DNA of 54,789 nucleotides, from positions 1 through 54,789 of the forward strand of contig CAKTFI010000006.1 of the NCBI GenBank assembly GCA_934555865.1, in the 5' to 3' direction. The position numbers and the translations under genes are program-made. This document shows, one piece after another, positions 9,422 to 17,408 of the stretch. The notes below the pieces were generated by a model, which was not told the DNA's origin, ran no database searches, and saw only the letters and a program-made list of their open reading frames with translations. The stretch is from an uncultured Christensenellaceae bacterium. Lineage in GTDB: Bacteria > Bacillota > Clostridia > Christensenellales > Christensenellaceae. Every line of letters starts with the position of its first letter. The stretch's first letter is position 1.

Positions 9422-10578
9422 AGGGATGCTCCTTTGGCGGAAAGTTCGGAAAAGAGGGAAAACCACTGCGCGGCGATGGCCGGCAGGGCGAATCCGGCGG
9501 CGTATTGCTTGGCGCCGGCGCCCAGCTCCTCCCGGAGGTCCGGGCGGTCGAGCAGGCGGGTAAGCTCCGCCGCGTAGGCCTCCTGCGCCCCGGCGGGGAG
9601 GAGGAGGCCCGTCTTGCCGTTTAAAACGACCTCCGGCGCGGTCTCGCCGAAGTCCATGGCGATGGTGGGCACGCCGCATTCCGCAGCTTCTAATACCACC
9701 AACGGCATCCCTTCAAAACGGGAAGTCATCAAAAACAGGCTGTGCTGCAAAAAGACCTCACGCGGGGTGGAGGTGCTGCCCAGATAGTGGACGCGGGGGT
9801 CCGCGGCGATCTGCGCCTCGGAATCGGCGTCCAGGCTGCCCACGCCGTAGATGTCCAGATCCCACGGTGCGGCGGCGCGGTCGGCGGCCTGCCGGAACAG
9901 GGAGATCGCGGTGCTGAGCTGCTTTTCCGGCGAAAAGCGCCCCAAGAACAGCGCGCGGTGCACCGAGAGGTCGGCCGTTTTTTCGCTGGAAAAGGCGATC
10001 GGGTTATAGATGCAGCAGCTGTTTTCCAGCCCGAAGCGCTTGGCCGCCTCACAGGAGGCGCGGCTGAGCCAGACAAATTTGCCGAGCTTGTCCTGATAGC
10101 GGCGGAAGGTCTTTTGATAGCTCTTGAGCGCCAAAACCTGAGAAAAGCTCGTGTGGAAGTGATTGATCGTACGGGGAAGCAGCCGCGGGGGGATGCAGTC
10201 CAGCAATTCATAGTGCGAATTGATGATGACATCCGGGTCGATCTCGAGAAGGCGCGCGCGGCAGGCACGGTAGTCGCGCCGCAGAGCGCGGTCATAGCGC
10301 AGGCGGCGGCCAATCTGCCGCAGGGCGGCAGCCGGCCGCTTGGCGCGGAGCAGCGCCGCCGCTTCGGCATAGCGTGGGCAGTCCCACTCGGCGCGGTCGT
10401 TCACGAGCTGCGTATGCGCCGCGGCGGGGTAGCAGACCTGGGAGCGCACGGGCGCGTGCCGCAGGCTTAGAAAGTGCACTTCGGCCCCGGCCGCCAAAAA
10501 TGCCCCGGCCAGCGTCCGATTGACGGTGACGATCCCGCCCTGCGCGTCGACGGTGTTTTGCAAAAAGACGATCTTCAT
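9418..10578 (-). CDS. Glycosyltransferase family 4 (GT-B fold)
   Basis: A 386-residue GT-B enzyme. The N-terminal Rossmann domain opens with MKIVFLQNTVDAQGGIVTV, the typical QGG turn of GT4 proteins. The C-terminal donor-binding domain has LFLGRFSPEKQL, the SRFEGMPLVVLEAAECGVP signature with its E-x7-E pair, and then TGLLLPAG. The start at 10578 shares one base with the stop of the upstream polymerase gene (TAATG). It is expected to be a retaining transferase in repeat-unit assembly. Confidence 0.88.
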   Translation of the reverse strand: MKIVFLQNTVDAQGGIVTVNRTLAGAFLAAGAEVHFLSLRHAPVRSQVCYPAAAHTQLVNDRAEWDCPRYAEAAALLRAKRPAAALRQIGRRLRYDRALRRDYRACRARLLEIDPDVIINSHYELLDCIPPRLLPRTINHFHTSFSQVLALKSYQKTFRRYQDKLGKFVWLSRASCEAAKRFGLENSCCIYNPIAFSSEKTADLSVHRALFLGRFSPEKQLSTAISLFRQAADRAAAPWDLDIYGVGSLDADSEAQIAADPRVHYLGSTSTPREVFLQHSLFLMTSRFEGMPLVVLEAAECGVPTIAMDFGETAPEVVLNGKTGLLLPAGAQEAYAAELTRLLDRPDLREELGAGAKQYAAGFALPAIAAQWFSLFSELSAKGASL

Positions 10579-12122
10579 TATGCAGCGACCTCCGCCGCGG
10601 CCGCGGGATCCGGCCGCTTTTTCAAATTGGACAGCAATTTGCCGCAATAGGTTCCCAAAAAGAGCATGTTCAACAGGATGCCGAACACATGCCCGGATAG
10701 GTATGCGATGCCTAGCATGCACCCGATAGCCATGAGCAGCGCGCAGTTTTCCAGGTTCAAAAACTCCCGTGCGCGGGCGAGCATGCGCGCGCCGCCATAG
10801 AGGAGCGCGAAAAAGAATGGCCCCATGAGCAGCAGCACGCCCAGAATGCCAAAAACATAGTATTGGTAGGCATAGTCGCGCTCGGTATAGGGGGCGTTGG
10901 TCGTGTAGCCAAAGCCCAACCATTTGTCCGCACTGCGGGCATTGCGCTCCTGGATGCGCGAGAGCATATGCAGCTTGAACGCGCGGTTGTCGATGTTGAG
11001 CGTGCGGTCGCGCGCGAGGATGTCCCGCCAGAAGGCCTCGTCGTTTTCCACCGGATAGATCTCCAAAAACCAGGGGTTGATGTAGTAATTATAGGCGTAT
11101 TCCTCCAGGTATTCGGCCAGGGAAAGCGACCCCGGGAGGTCCTCCGTGTCCGGCAGTTCGCTGGGCTCCGGGCGCTCGATGACCTCATCCTGCTGATTCA
11201 GGCGCTTGCTGAGCTGCCCCGGCGAGACATAGCCGAGCGCCGCGCCGCACAGTACGATGACGAGCAGGAGCGGAAGCACATTCCATTTTGGGAGGCGTTC
11301 CAGGCGCAGGATATGCAGCATGAGCGCGCACAATCCCATGAGCAGGATGACGAGCAGGCACCCCCAGGAGGCAGTGCGCGTCCCGAGCAGGATCATGGAG
11401 AGCACCTGCAGGCAGAGCAGCAGGGAATTCTTCCAGGAGGGCGTGCGGATCACATCCTTGACGATGAACGGGCAGAGCGAGAAGAGCAGCGCGCTCACCT
11501 GATTGGCGGACTGGAACCAGCCCTTGGAGGTATAGAGCGCAAGCTCTGCTTCCGTCATGGACAGCGAAAGCGACGGCCAGGAGAAGATGCTGCCTTGGAT
11601 CTGCTGATTTTCCCCGCTGTAGGCGACGAGAGAGATGCCGAGCAGGTTGGTTGCGACCATGACGCCCGAGATGGTGAACACGACGATGCGGATCGCGCGG
11701 GCAAACAGGGCGCCCTCCATGCCGCATTGCCAGACCAGAAACAGCAGCAGGACGGGGCAAAGATAGGTGCGGAAGATGTAGTAGGCCTCGCTTAAGCTGC
11801 TGACCGCCGATTCCGGCAGGATGGAGGCGTCGAATTGCCGCATGTTGAGGCAGTGCAGCACCAGGTACACCCCGGCGAGCAAAAAATACCCGGCGTAGGG
11901 GAACAGGCTTTTCAGCTGCCCGTGACGCAGGCACTCTAAAAGCGCCGTGAGGAACAGGAAGCATAAAAACGCCAGGTTGGCAAGCTCCTCGACGGCGAAC
12001 GGCCCAATGGAGAGCGTGTCGCCGAAAAAGGTGCGGTAGATGTCGATCAAGGGCTGTACGGTCAAAAACAGCAGGAATAAAAAGTCGATGCGCCATGCGC
12101 AGGGACGGGATTTTTTTGTCAT
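10578..12122 (-). CDS. O-antigen ligase/Wzy-like polysaccharide polymerase
   Basis: A 514-residue membrane protein with about ten or more hydrophobic helices. It has one large hydrophilic loop in the C-terminal half (about residues 310-420, rich in Glu, Asp and Tyr), followed by more helices. That topology is typical of the Wzy/WaaL family, where the big extracytoplasmic loop carries the active site. Overlap with the upstream GT2 gene (ATGA at 12119-12122) and with the GT4 gene downstream makes it part of the same translationally coupled unit. Polymerase is favoured over ligase because a flippase and several transferases share the operon. Confidence 0.75.
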   Translation of the reverse strand: MTKKSRPCAWRIDFLFLLFLTVQPLIDIYRTFFGDTLSIGPFAVEELANLAFLCFLFLTALLECLRHGQLKSLFPYAGYFLLAGVYLVLHCLNMRQFDASILPESAVSSLSEAYYIFRTYLCPVLLLFLVWQCGMEGALFARAIRIVVFTISGVMVATNLLGISLVAYSGENQQIQGSIFSWPSLSLSMTEAELALYTSKGWFQSANQVSALLFSLCPFIVKDVIRTPSWKNSLLLCLQVLSMILLGTRTASWGCLLVILLMGLCALMLHILRLERLPKWNVLPLLLVIVLCGAALGYVSPGQLSKRLNQQDEVIERPEPSELPDTEDLPGSLSLAEYLEEYAYNYYINPWFLEIYPVENDEAFWRDILARDRTLNIDNRAFKLHMLSRIQERNARSADKWLGFGYTTNAPYTERDYAYQYYVFGILGVLLLMGPFFFALLYGGARMLARAREFLNLENCALLMAIGCMLGIAYLSGHVFGILLNMLFLGTYCGKLLSNLKKRPDPAAAAEVAA

Positions 12123-13093
12123 TTCTTCGTTCTCCTTATCCGGTGCTTGAGCGCTTGCGCAAAGCGGATGAGCCGGTATTTTTTGTGATAGAACAGCCAG
12201 GCGAGCAGCCGCTCATGCCGGGACGCGCGCTCGCGCACATAGGGGTTGCACCGCCAATGCGGATAGCGTTGGCGCATCCAATCGGCGATGGCGTCGATCT
12301 CGGCGTCGTGCCGCGCGCCATAGTAGCGCAGGGAAGTTTCATAGAGGTAGTGCATAAAGCACAGGTATTCGGTCTCCACCGGGAAGCAAGGTGCCAACGC
12401 CGTTTGCAGGATCGAGATTGCCTCGTCCATGTCGTGCCACTTTGCGCGGTACCCGTCGTTTCGCATGGTGGAATTGGCGGACTGCACATAGTGATAGGCC
12501 ACCTGCTTTTCGTAATAGAGGCGGTCGGTGTAGAGCGCCATCTGCGGGATGAGCGCGAGGTCCTCGTACCAGATGCCCTCGGGAAAGCGGAAGTCGTGCG
12601 CGCGGTAAAACGCGGTGCGGAAGATCTTGTTCCAGGCGGCCGGGAAGGAAAGTACATATTCCGCGGGCGTGATCCTGCGGGAAGCGGGGATCTCCGGGAT
12701 CGCTTCATAGGGGGCGGTGTGCGTCCCATAGTCCGCGCAGGCGTCGAACAGCAAGACATCCGCCTGCGCCCGGTCCATGGCGCGGACGAGCGATGCATAG
12801 CAATCCGCCTCGACGAAGTCGTCGCTGTCCACAAAGCTCAGGTATTCGCCCCGGGCCTGCGCGGCGCCCAGGTTGCGCGCGCTTGCCTGCCCGCCGTTCG
12901 GCTTTTGAAACAGGCGGATACGCTCCGGAAAGCGCGCCGCATAGTCCGCTAGGATCGCATAGGAACCATCCGGGCTGCCGTCGTCCACGAACAAAAGCTC
13001 ATAATCGGAAAGCGACTGCGCAAGCAGGCTGTCGATGCAGCGGGGCAGATAGGCTTCGGCGTTGTATACGGGCACGACAATGCTTAATTTCAT
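12119..13093 (-). CDS. Glycosyltransferase family 2, first gene of the polysaccharide operon
   Basis: A 324-residue GT-A protein with LSIVVPVYNAEAYLPRCI, VDDGSPDGS and FVDSDDF motifs, then IWYEDLALIP and a helical, basic C-terminus ending in IRRTKK. GAGGAGA lies 6 nt before the ATG at 13093. Longer in-frame starts reach 13177 but would begin in the untranslated leader, without a ribosome site. Transcription starts about 245 nt upstream, so the leader is unusually long. Confidence 0.88.
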   Translation of the reverse strand: MKLSIVVPVYNAEAYLPRCIDSLLAQSLSDYELLFVDDGSPDGSYAILADYAARFPERIRLFQKPNGGQASARNLGAAQARGEYLSFVDSDDFVEADCYASLVRAMDRAQADVLLFDACADYGTHTAPYEAIPEIPASRRITPAEYVLSFPAAWNKIFRTAFYRAHDFRFPEGIWYEDLALIPQMALYTDRLYYEKQVAYHYVQSANSTMRNDGYRAKWHDMDEAISILQTALAPCFPVETEYLCFMHYLYETSLRYYGARHDAEIDAIADWMRQRYPHWRCNPYVRERASRHERLLAWLFYHKKYRLIRFAQALKHRIRRTKK

Positions 13094-13342
13094 CCGTTCT
13101 CCTCGGGAATACATGCTTGTATTCTTTTCTAAAAAAATTTTTCTTATGCCGGCGGGCGAACCGCCGCGACGGCGCATCCCGACGAATTTTTTTGCCAGCT
13201 TTCCACAAAACGGCGGTGGACAGGCTGCTTTTCTCCAAGATGCCGGGCAAACATGGCCGATTTGTGATGGAATTGAAAAGAAATCGTAAACTTCGGCGAA
13301 TCTTCGGATTTCCTGTATAAAACTGAAGAAAAACTTCGCCTT
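13094..13342 (-). promoter_or_regulatory. Long 5' leader of the polysaccharide operon
   Basis: About 245 nt separate the promoter from the first gene. The transcript can form GGCGAA/TTCGCC pairing near its 5' end and a GC-rich hairpin (CGGCGG-TTCGC-CCGCCG, around 13145-13170) followed after a short gap by A- and T-rich sequence. It fits no riboswitch class I know. It could be an attenuator or an antitermination site, but this is inference. I find no credible coding sequence in it. Confidence 0.4.
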
Positions 13343-13370
13343 ATTATAGCATATATTTTTGGAAAATCAA
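13343..13370 (-). promoter_or_regulatory. Promoter of the minus-strand polysaccharide operon
   Basis: On the minus strand TTGATT (complement of 13365-13370), 16 bp spacer, extended -10 TGC and a perfect TATAAT (complement of 13343-13348). Its -35 is 30 bp from the -35 of the divergent promoter. Confidence 0.8.
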
Positions 13371-13400
13371 TCGTGGGAAACGCCGTCTCCATCCGCAAAA

Positions 13401-13430
13401 TTGACGCATGGGGGGGAAGCATGCTACAAT
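13401..13430 (+). promoter_or_regulatory. Promoter of the divergent GT2 gene
   Basis: TTGACG (13401-13406), 18 bp, TGC extension and TACAAT (13425-13430). It is back to back with the minus-strand operon promoter, so one regulator could act on both. Confidence 0.8.
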
Positions 13431-13491
13431 AAGAAAAAATGGAAAGGAACAGGTTGGCGCGCACGGAGAGGTGCGCCCGAACCGAATATAT

Positions 13492-14577
13492 ATGAATCAA
13501 GAAAATCCCTTTCTCAGCCTGATCCTCCCCGCGTATAACGCGGAGGCGTATCTGACAGAGACATTGGACAGCATTTTCTCGCAGGAGATGCCGTTTCGCG
13601 TGGAAGTGATCGTGGTCAACGACGGCTCGACGGACGGCACCCTGGCGCTCTTGCAGGACTATAAGAACCGATACGACAGCCTCACCGTCATCACGACGGA
13701 AAACGGCGGCCCCTCAAACGCGCGCAATGTGGGCATCCAGGCGGCCACGGGGGAATACCTGATGTTTGTGGACAGCGACGACTCGCTGCAAAGCGGCGCG
13801 CTTGCCCGCCTGGGCGAGATGGTGCGGCAGTCCGCGGCCGACTTGCTGATCTTCGGGTTTCAGATCTGCAACCTGCAATTGCAGCGCAATTTCTTCTATC
13901 AATATCCGACGGCGTTTCTGCATTCGCCGGGCGAGATCGGCGAAAAACTGGTGGACCTCTATCAGAAAAACATGCTGAACCAGATTTGGAACAAGGTCTA
14001 CCGGCGGCGCATGCTGCTGGAAGCGGGGATTGCCTTTTTGCCTTTCCACTATGGGGAAGACCGCCTGTTCGTGTTTGAGGTGCTGCGGCATGCGCAGAAT
14101 CTGCAGATCACCGAGGAGATCTTCTATAATTATTACATGCGCGACAACGACAGCCTGGTGAGCAAGTACTGTGCGGACAAGTTCCAGGTCTGCTGTCTGA
14201 TCGACGAGCGCGTGACGGCGCTTGCGGCGGAGCTTTCCTCCCCCGGGGAGGAGGCGCGGCGCATCCTCAACTATATGTATGTGAAGAGCGTGATCTCCTG
14301 CGCGACCAACCTGTTTGGGCGGACCTGTCCGCTTTCGCACGCCCAAAAGCGCAAGGCGCTGGCCGCGATGCTGGAACATCCCCGCGTGCGGGAGGCGCTC
14401 CGGGTGCTGCCGCCGCAGACGAACGCGAAATTCCGCCTGCTTGCGCGGGTGCTCTCGTGGCGCAATGTCACGGTGGCCTATCTTGCCATGTGGGCGTCCA
14501 CCAAGGTCATGCGGATGGCGCCGGCGGCGTTCATCAAGGCGAAGCACGCCGAGAATTTGGCGGACCAGAAGGAATAA
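13492..14577 (+). CDS. Glycosyltransferase family 2
   Basis: A 361-residue GT-A glycosyltransferase: LSLILPAYNAEAYLTETL, VNDGSTDGT and FVDSDDS motifs, then a helical C-terminus with the HYGEDRLFVFEV segment. It is divergent from the six-gene operon and probably contributes to the same polysaccharide. The ATG at 13492 fits the start of the fold but its ribosome site is poor: the only GGAGAG lies in the loop of a small hairpin (GCGCAC 13459-13464 with GTGCGC 13471-13476), about 21 nt away. An in-frame GTG at 13471 lies inside that hairpin. Confidence 0.85.
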   Translation: MNQENPFLSLILPAYNAEAYLTETLDSIFSQEMPFRVEVIVVNDGSTDGTLALLQDYKNRYDSLTVITTENGGPSNARNVGIQAATGEYLMFVDSDDSLQSGALARLGEMVRQSAADLLIFGFQICNLQLQRNFFYQYPTAFLHSPGEIGEKLVDLYQKNMLNQIWNKVYRRRMLLEAGIAFLPFHYGEDRLFVFEVLRHAQNLQITEEIFYNYYMRDNDSLVSKYCADKFQVCCLIDERVTALAAELSSPGEEARRILNYMYVKSVISCATNLFGRTCPLSHAQKRKALAAMLEHPRVREALRVLPPQTNAKFRLLARVLSWRNVTVAYLAMWASTKVMRMAPAAFIKAKHAENLADQKE

Positions 14578-14610
14578 AAAAGGTGCGGAGAGACCTCCGC
14601 ACCTTTTTTT
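14576..14610. terminator. Bidirectional terminator between the GT2 gene and cotJC
   Basis: AGGTGCGGAG (14581-14590), loop AGAC, CTCCGCACCT (14595-14604), flanked by AAAAA and a run of seven T. The stem is a perfect 10 bp. Confidence 0.92.
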
Positions 14611-14611
14611 G

Positions 14612-15205
14612 TTACCTCCGGCTGCGCTGGGGCAGCGGGGACTCATAGGCGTCCATAAAGTCGTTCAGCAGGTTGAGCGCCTCGCCGAAGCGCTGATAAT
14701 GGACGATCTCCCGCTCGCGCAAAAATTGCAGCGGCCCCAGGATTTGCGGGTCGTCGCAGAAGCGCATCGCGCCTTCGTACCCGGCGCGCGCCTTCTGCTC
14801 TGCCGCCATGTCGTTTGTGATGTCGGCGATGGGGTCGCCCGTCGTGCCGACATAGGCGCCCGTCCAGGGGACTCCGTTTTGGTCCTGCGGGAAGGGGCAG
14901 CAATTGTGGCTGGCCATCCATCCCTCCATCCCGGCGGCGCGCAGCTCTTCCACCGAGGCGCCGGCGAGCAGCTTTTTCATCATGACGCTCAGCATCTCCA
15001 CATGGCTCAATTCCTCGGTGCCGATGTCCGACAGGATCGCGACGACCTGCGGGCAGGGCATGCAGTAGCGCTGGTTGAGGTAGGTGAGGCTCGCGGTCAA
15101 TTCGCCGTTGGGCCCGCCGAGCAGCATGGCGAGCATCTTGGCCATGCGCGGGTTGGGGCGGATGTCGCCCAGCGGATAGATCAGCTTTTTTTCATAGATC
15201 CACAT
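14612..15205 (-). CDS. cotJC: Spore coat protein CotJC (manganese catalase family)
   Basis: A 197-residue protein of the manganese-catalase family, typical length for CotJC, a component of the inner spore coat. It is a ferritin-like four-helix protein; metal-ligand helices are recognisable in DIGTEELSHVEML and AAEQKARAGYEGAM, with REREIVHYQRFGEAL near the C-terminus. It is the last gene of the cotJ operon, 3 bp after cotJB. Its presence marks the organism as an endospore former, or one recently derived from it. Confidence 0.95.
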   Translation of the reverse strand: MWIYEKKLIYPLGDIRPNPRMAKMLAMLLGGPNGELTASLTYLNQRYCMPCPQVVAILSDIGTEELSHVEMLSVMMKKLLAGASVEELRAAGMEGWMASHNCCPFPQDQNGVPWTGAYVGTTGDPIADITNDMAAEQKARAGYEGAMRFCDDPQILGPLQFLREREIVHYQRFGEALNLLNDFMDAYESPLPQRSRR

Positions 15206-15208
15206 CGT

Positions 15209-15529
15209 TTAGTCCTCCTTGCCATAGTGGCCGGCCTGCCAGGGCCAATCCGCGCGCACCCATTTCCACTCGTCCGGGCTCACGGAGCCGCCGAAGTTGG
15301 AAAGCGGGCCGTAGTTTTTGACATACAGTTCCTTGAGGGCGGCGAGCTGTTCGGCATAGCAGTTGTAATCCGACAGCGCGCGGGCGTCGTCCGGATGCAT
15401 ATCCAAAAACAGGTTGATGTCGATGCAGATGAATTCGCATTCGGCGATCTGCTGCATCAGATGCCGCCGCTTATCGGGTGTGCGTGCGCTCTGCTCGGCG
15501 CAGCCGCAGGTTTTTTCGGTTTCCATCAT
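15209..15529 (-). CDS. cotJB: Spore coat protein CotJB
   Basis: A 106-residue CotJB-family protein, small and helical, with the family's aspartate- and aromatic-rich segments (FICIDINLFLDMHPDD and the C-terminal tryptophan-rich WKWVRADWPWQAGHYGKED). It is needed with CotJA and CotJC for assembly into the spore coat in Bacillus. The start overlaps the cotJA stop (ATGA at 15526-15529). The first 20 residues include a CGC motif and are less conserved, and a second Met immediately follows the first. Confidence 0.9.
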   Translation of the reverse strand: MMETEKTCGCAEQSARTPDKRRHLMQQIAECEFICIDINLFLDMHPDDARALSDYNCYAEQLAALKELYVKNYGPLSNFGGSVSPDEWKWVRADWPWQAGHYGKED

Positions 15530-15786
15530 TCGCTTGCCTCCTTGCAGCAGGGGTTGAGGGTGAGGTAGGGCATCGCCAGGTCGTTGAAAAAGGTGCCCTG
15601 GCGCAGCGCGGCCGTCGGGGGCGCGCAGTTGGAATAGCTCTGCGGCAGGACATATGCCCGGGCGTACATCCGGGCGTTTGCGGCATCCGCAAAGAAGTTG
15701 ATCCGGTCGCAGGATTGCTCCGCGGCCGCACAGGTCGGCGCCTTGGAAAAGGCGCTAAAGGGATAGGCAGTTTCATTGGCACGCAT
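15526..15786 (-). CDS. cotJA: Spore coat-associated protein CotJA
   Basis: An 86-residue CotJA-family protein. The diagnostic segment is the C-terminal ALRQGTFFNDLAMPYL, matching the family's short 'P/R-x-GT-F-x-x-L-x-x-P' pattern. A cysteine pair ends the protein (NPCCKEASE). GGAGG precedes the ATG. As first gene of cotJABC it is presumably driven by a sporulation sigma factor. The upstream sequence has a CCATATT element and TATACG 17 bp apart, which is only a loose match to the sigma-E consensus. Confidence 0.85.
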   Translation of the reverse strand: MRANETAYPFSAFSKAPTCAAAEQSCDRINFFADAANARMYARAYVLPQSYSNCAPPTAALRQGTFFNDLAMPYLTLNPCCKEASE

Positions 15787-15917
15787 AGGGATTCCTCCGT
15801 TTTCGTATAGGTTTGCTACTGTCTACAATATGGCAAACGCCGGGTTTTGTGCATTTTGGCGAAATGTAAAAATTTTTTGAGCATTCTGCGAATTCCCCGC
15901 GCCCGGGCGGGGCGGCA

Positions 15918-15946
15918 TTGGAAACGGCGGGGAAAAATGCTATAAT
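15918..15946 (+). promoter_or_regulatory. Promoter of the DUF5685-ftsW-pbp operon
   Basis: TTGGAA (15918-15923), 17 bp, TGC extension and perfect TATAAT (15941-15946), giving a leader of about 20 nt. It suggests constitutive, vegetative expression of the whole operon. Confidence 0.82.
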
Positions 15947-15972
15947 AAACGGAGTCTTTGGAAGGAAAAACG

Positions 15973-16827
15973 ATGTTTGGATATGTTTTGACGGACACGC
16001 CGTCGCTTCGGATCCGTGAATATCAGGTGTATCACGCCTACTACTGTGGGCTTTGTCGGGCGCTCGGAGGGTACGGACAGGGCGCGCGGATGCTTTTGAG
16101 CTATGACTGCGCGTTTCTCTACCTCCTGCGGGGCGCGATGGAGGCATCCGTGGAAACGGCACAGCCCCGGCGCTGCCCGCGGCACCCGCTGCAAAAGCGG
16201 CCGATGCTGGAGACCGGCGGGGCGGATTATGCGGCGGCGGTCAACCTGCTGCTCGGGGAGGCCAACCTGCGGGATAAACGGCAGGACGGACAGGCATGCT
16301 ATGCAGGGGCGGCGGTCGCCCTGCTGCGGCCGGCCTGTCGCCGGGCGCGCGCGGCGTATCCCGGTCTTGGGGAGAGCATCGATCGCCATATGGCGGCGCT
16401 TTTCGAAGTGGAGGCGCGGCAGGAGGTGGAGATCGATCGGGCGGCACACCCGTTTGCCCAGCTGCTTTCGGAGGTGTTCCGGGGCGCATATGCGCCGGAG
16501 GCGGAGGCGTTCGGCGCGCTCGGGTATGCGCTCGGGCGGTTCATCTACCTTGCGGACGCCTGGGAAGACCGGGCGGCGGACGCAAAACACGGGAATTACA
16601 ATGTGTTTTTGCAAAAGTTTGCGGACGATGAGGCCGCAGCGCAGGAAAGCGCGGCGTTCAACCTGCGCAGTGCGGTCCATGCGGCAGGGGAAGCTTATGT
16701 GCGATTGACGCCGCAAAAGAACCGCGCATTGTTGGAAAATATTGTGTATCGCGGCATCCCGCAGGAGGCAGAGCGCGTCCTGCGCGGGGAGCCGCGCAAG
16801 AAAGAGAGGGGCTATGGATCCCTATAA
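15973..16827 (+). CDS. DUF5685 family protein
   Basis: A 284-residue protein of the DUF5685 type, recognised by its opening MFGYVLTDTPSLRIREYQ and the conserved YYCGLCRALG cysteine pair at about residues 28-31. A second cysteine near CPRHPLQKRP and the YLADAWEDRAADAKHGNYN motif follow. The latter is reminiscent of the acidic helices of polyprenyl-synthase-like all-helical folds and might bind metal; this is inference. No function is established. It is first in an operon with J-domain, FHA, FtsW-like and PBP genes. The ATG at 15973 has AAGGA upstream; an in-frame TTG at 15958 is weaker. Confidence 0.8.
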   Translation: MFGYVLTDTPSLRIREYQVYHAYYCGLCRALGGYGQGARMLLSYDCAFLYLLRGAMEASVETAQPRRCPRHPLQKRPMLETGGADYAAAVNLLLGEANLRDKRQDGQACYAGAAVALLRPACRRARAAYPGLGESIDRHMAALFEVEARQEVEIDRAAHPFAQLLSEVFRGAYAPEAEAFGALGYALGRFIYLADAWEDRAADAKHGNYNVFLQKFADDEAAAQESAAFNLRSAVHAAGEAYVRLTPQKNRALLENIVYRGIPQEAERVLRGEPRKKERGYGSL

Positions 16828-17398
16828 AGTGTTGGGCGTACAGCCGACGGATACGGACGAACAGATCAAGGCCGCGTATCGGGCGCTGGTCAAGCGGTAT
16901 CATCCGGACCGCTATCCCGACGCCGCGGAAAAGGAAGCGGCGGCGGAAAAACTCAAGCAGATCAATGCCGCCTATGCGGAGATCGAGCGCCTGCGCAGCG
17001 GCAAGGGCGCGCAGGACGGCGGATACGAGAGAGCCGGTTACGGCGGTTTCGCGGGCGACCCCCGCTATGCTCCGGTGCGCACGCGCATTTCCTTGGGCGA
17101 TTTGCAGGGGGCGGAGGCGATGCTGGATGCGATGCCGGCGCAGGACGCCGAATGGCACTACCTAAAAGGCGTCATCTATTACCGCCGGGGGTGGATGGAC
17201 GGCGCACGGCAGCATTTTTCGGCGGCGTACACCATGCGGCCGGACAATGCGGAATACGCGCGGGCCTATCAGACGGTGAACGAGATGGGCGGGTTCCGCA
17301 ATTTCTATCGCCAATCGTCGGACGGCGATTTCGGCGCGTGCGACCTGTGCGCGGGCATGATGCTGTTGGACCTGTGCTGCGGGCGGCGCTGCTGCTGA
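16814..17398 (+). CDS. J-domain (DnaJ-like) protein with cysteine-rich tail
   Basis: A 194-residue protein: an N-terminal J domain (residues 1-65) with the HPD tripeptide at 30-32 that stimulates DnaK ATPase. A linker and two TPR-like helical repeats (about 95-155; WHYLKGVIYYRRGWMDGA and ARQHFSAAYTMRPDNAEY) follow. It ends in a CDLCAGMM...CCGRRCC cluster of six cysteines, possibly metal-binding. It lacks the DnaJ G/F and zinc-finger domains, so it is a specialised co-chaperone. It overlaps the DUF5685 gene by 14 bp. Confidence 0.85.
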   Translation: MDPYKVLGVQPTDTDEQIKAAYRALVKRYHPDRYPDAAEKEAAAEKLKQINAAYAEIERLRSGKGAQDGGYERAGYGGFAGDPRYAPVRTRISLGDLQGAEAMLDAMPAQDAEWHYLKGVIYYRRGWMDGARQHFSAAYTMRPDNAEYARAYQTVNEMGGFRNFYRQSSDGDFGACDLCAGMMLLDLCCGRRCC

Positions 17399-17408
17399 GG
17401 GGGATCAT

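Noticed and set aside
13094..13342. Cyclic-di-GMP or other known riboswitch in the polysaccharide leader
   Set aside because: The hallmark conserved loops are absent.
15787..15838. Sigma-E type promoter for cotJABC
   Set aside because: CCATATT and TATACG are 17 bp apart, outside usual sigma-E spacing, and the -10 is a partial match. A GTTTGC/GCAAAC inverted repeat is also present, but neither is strong enough to call.
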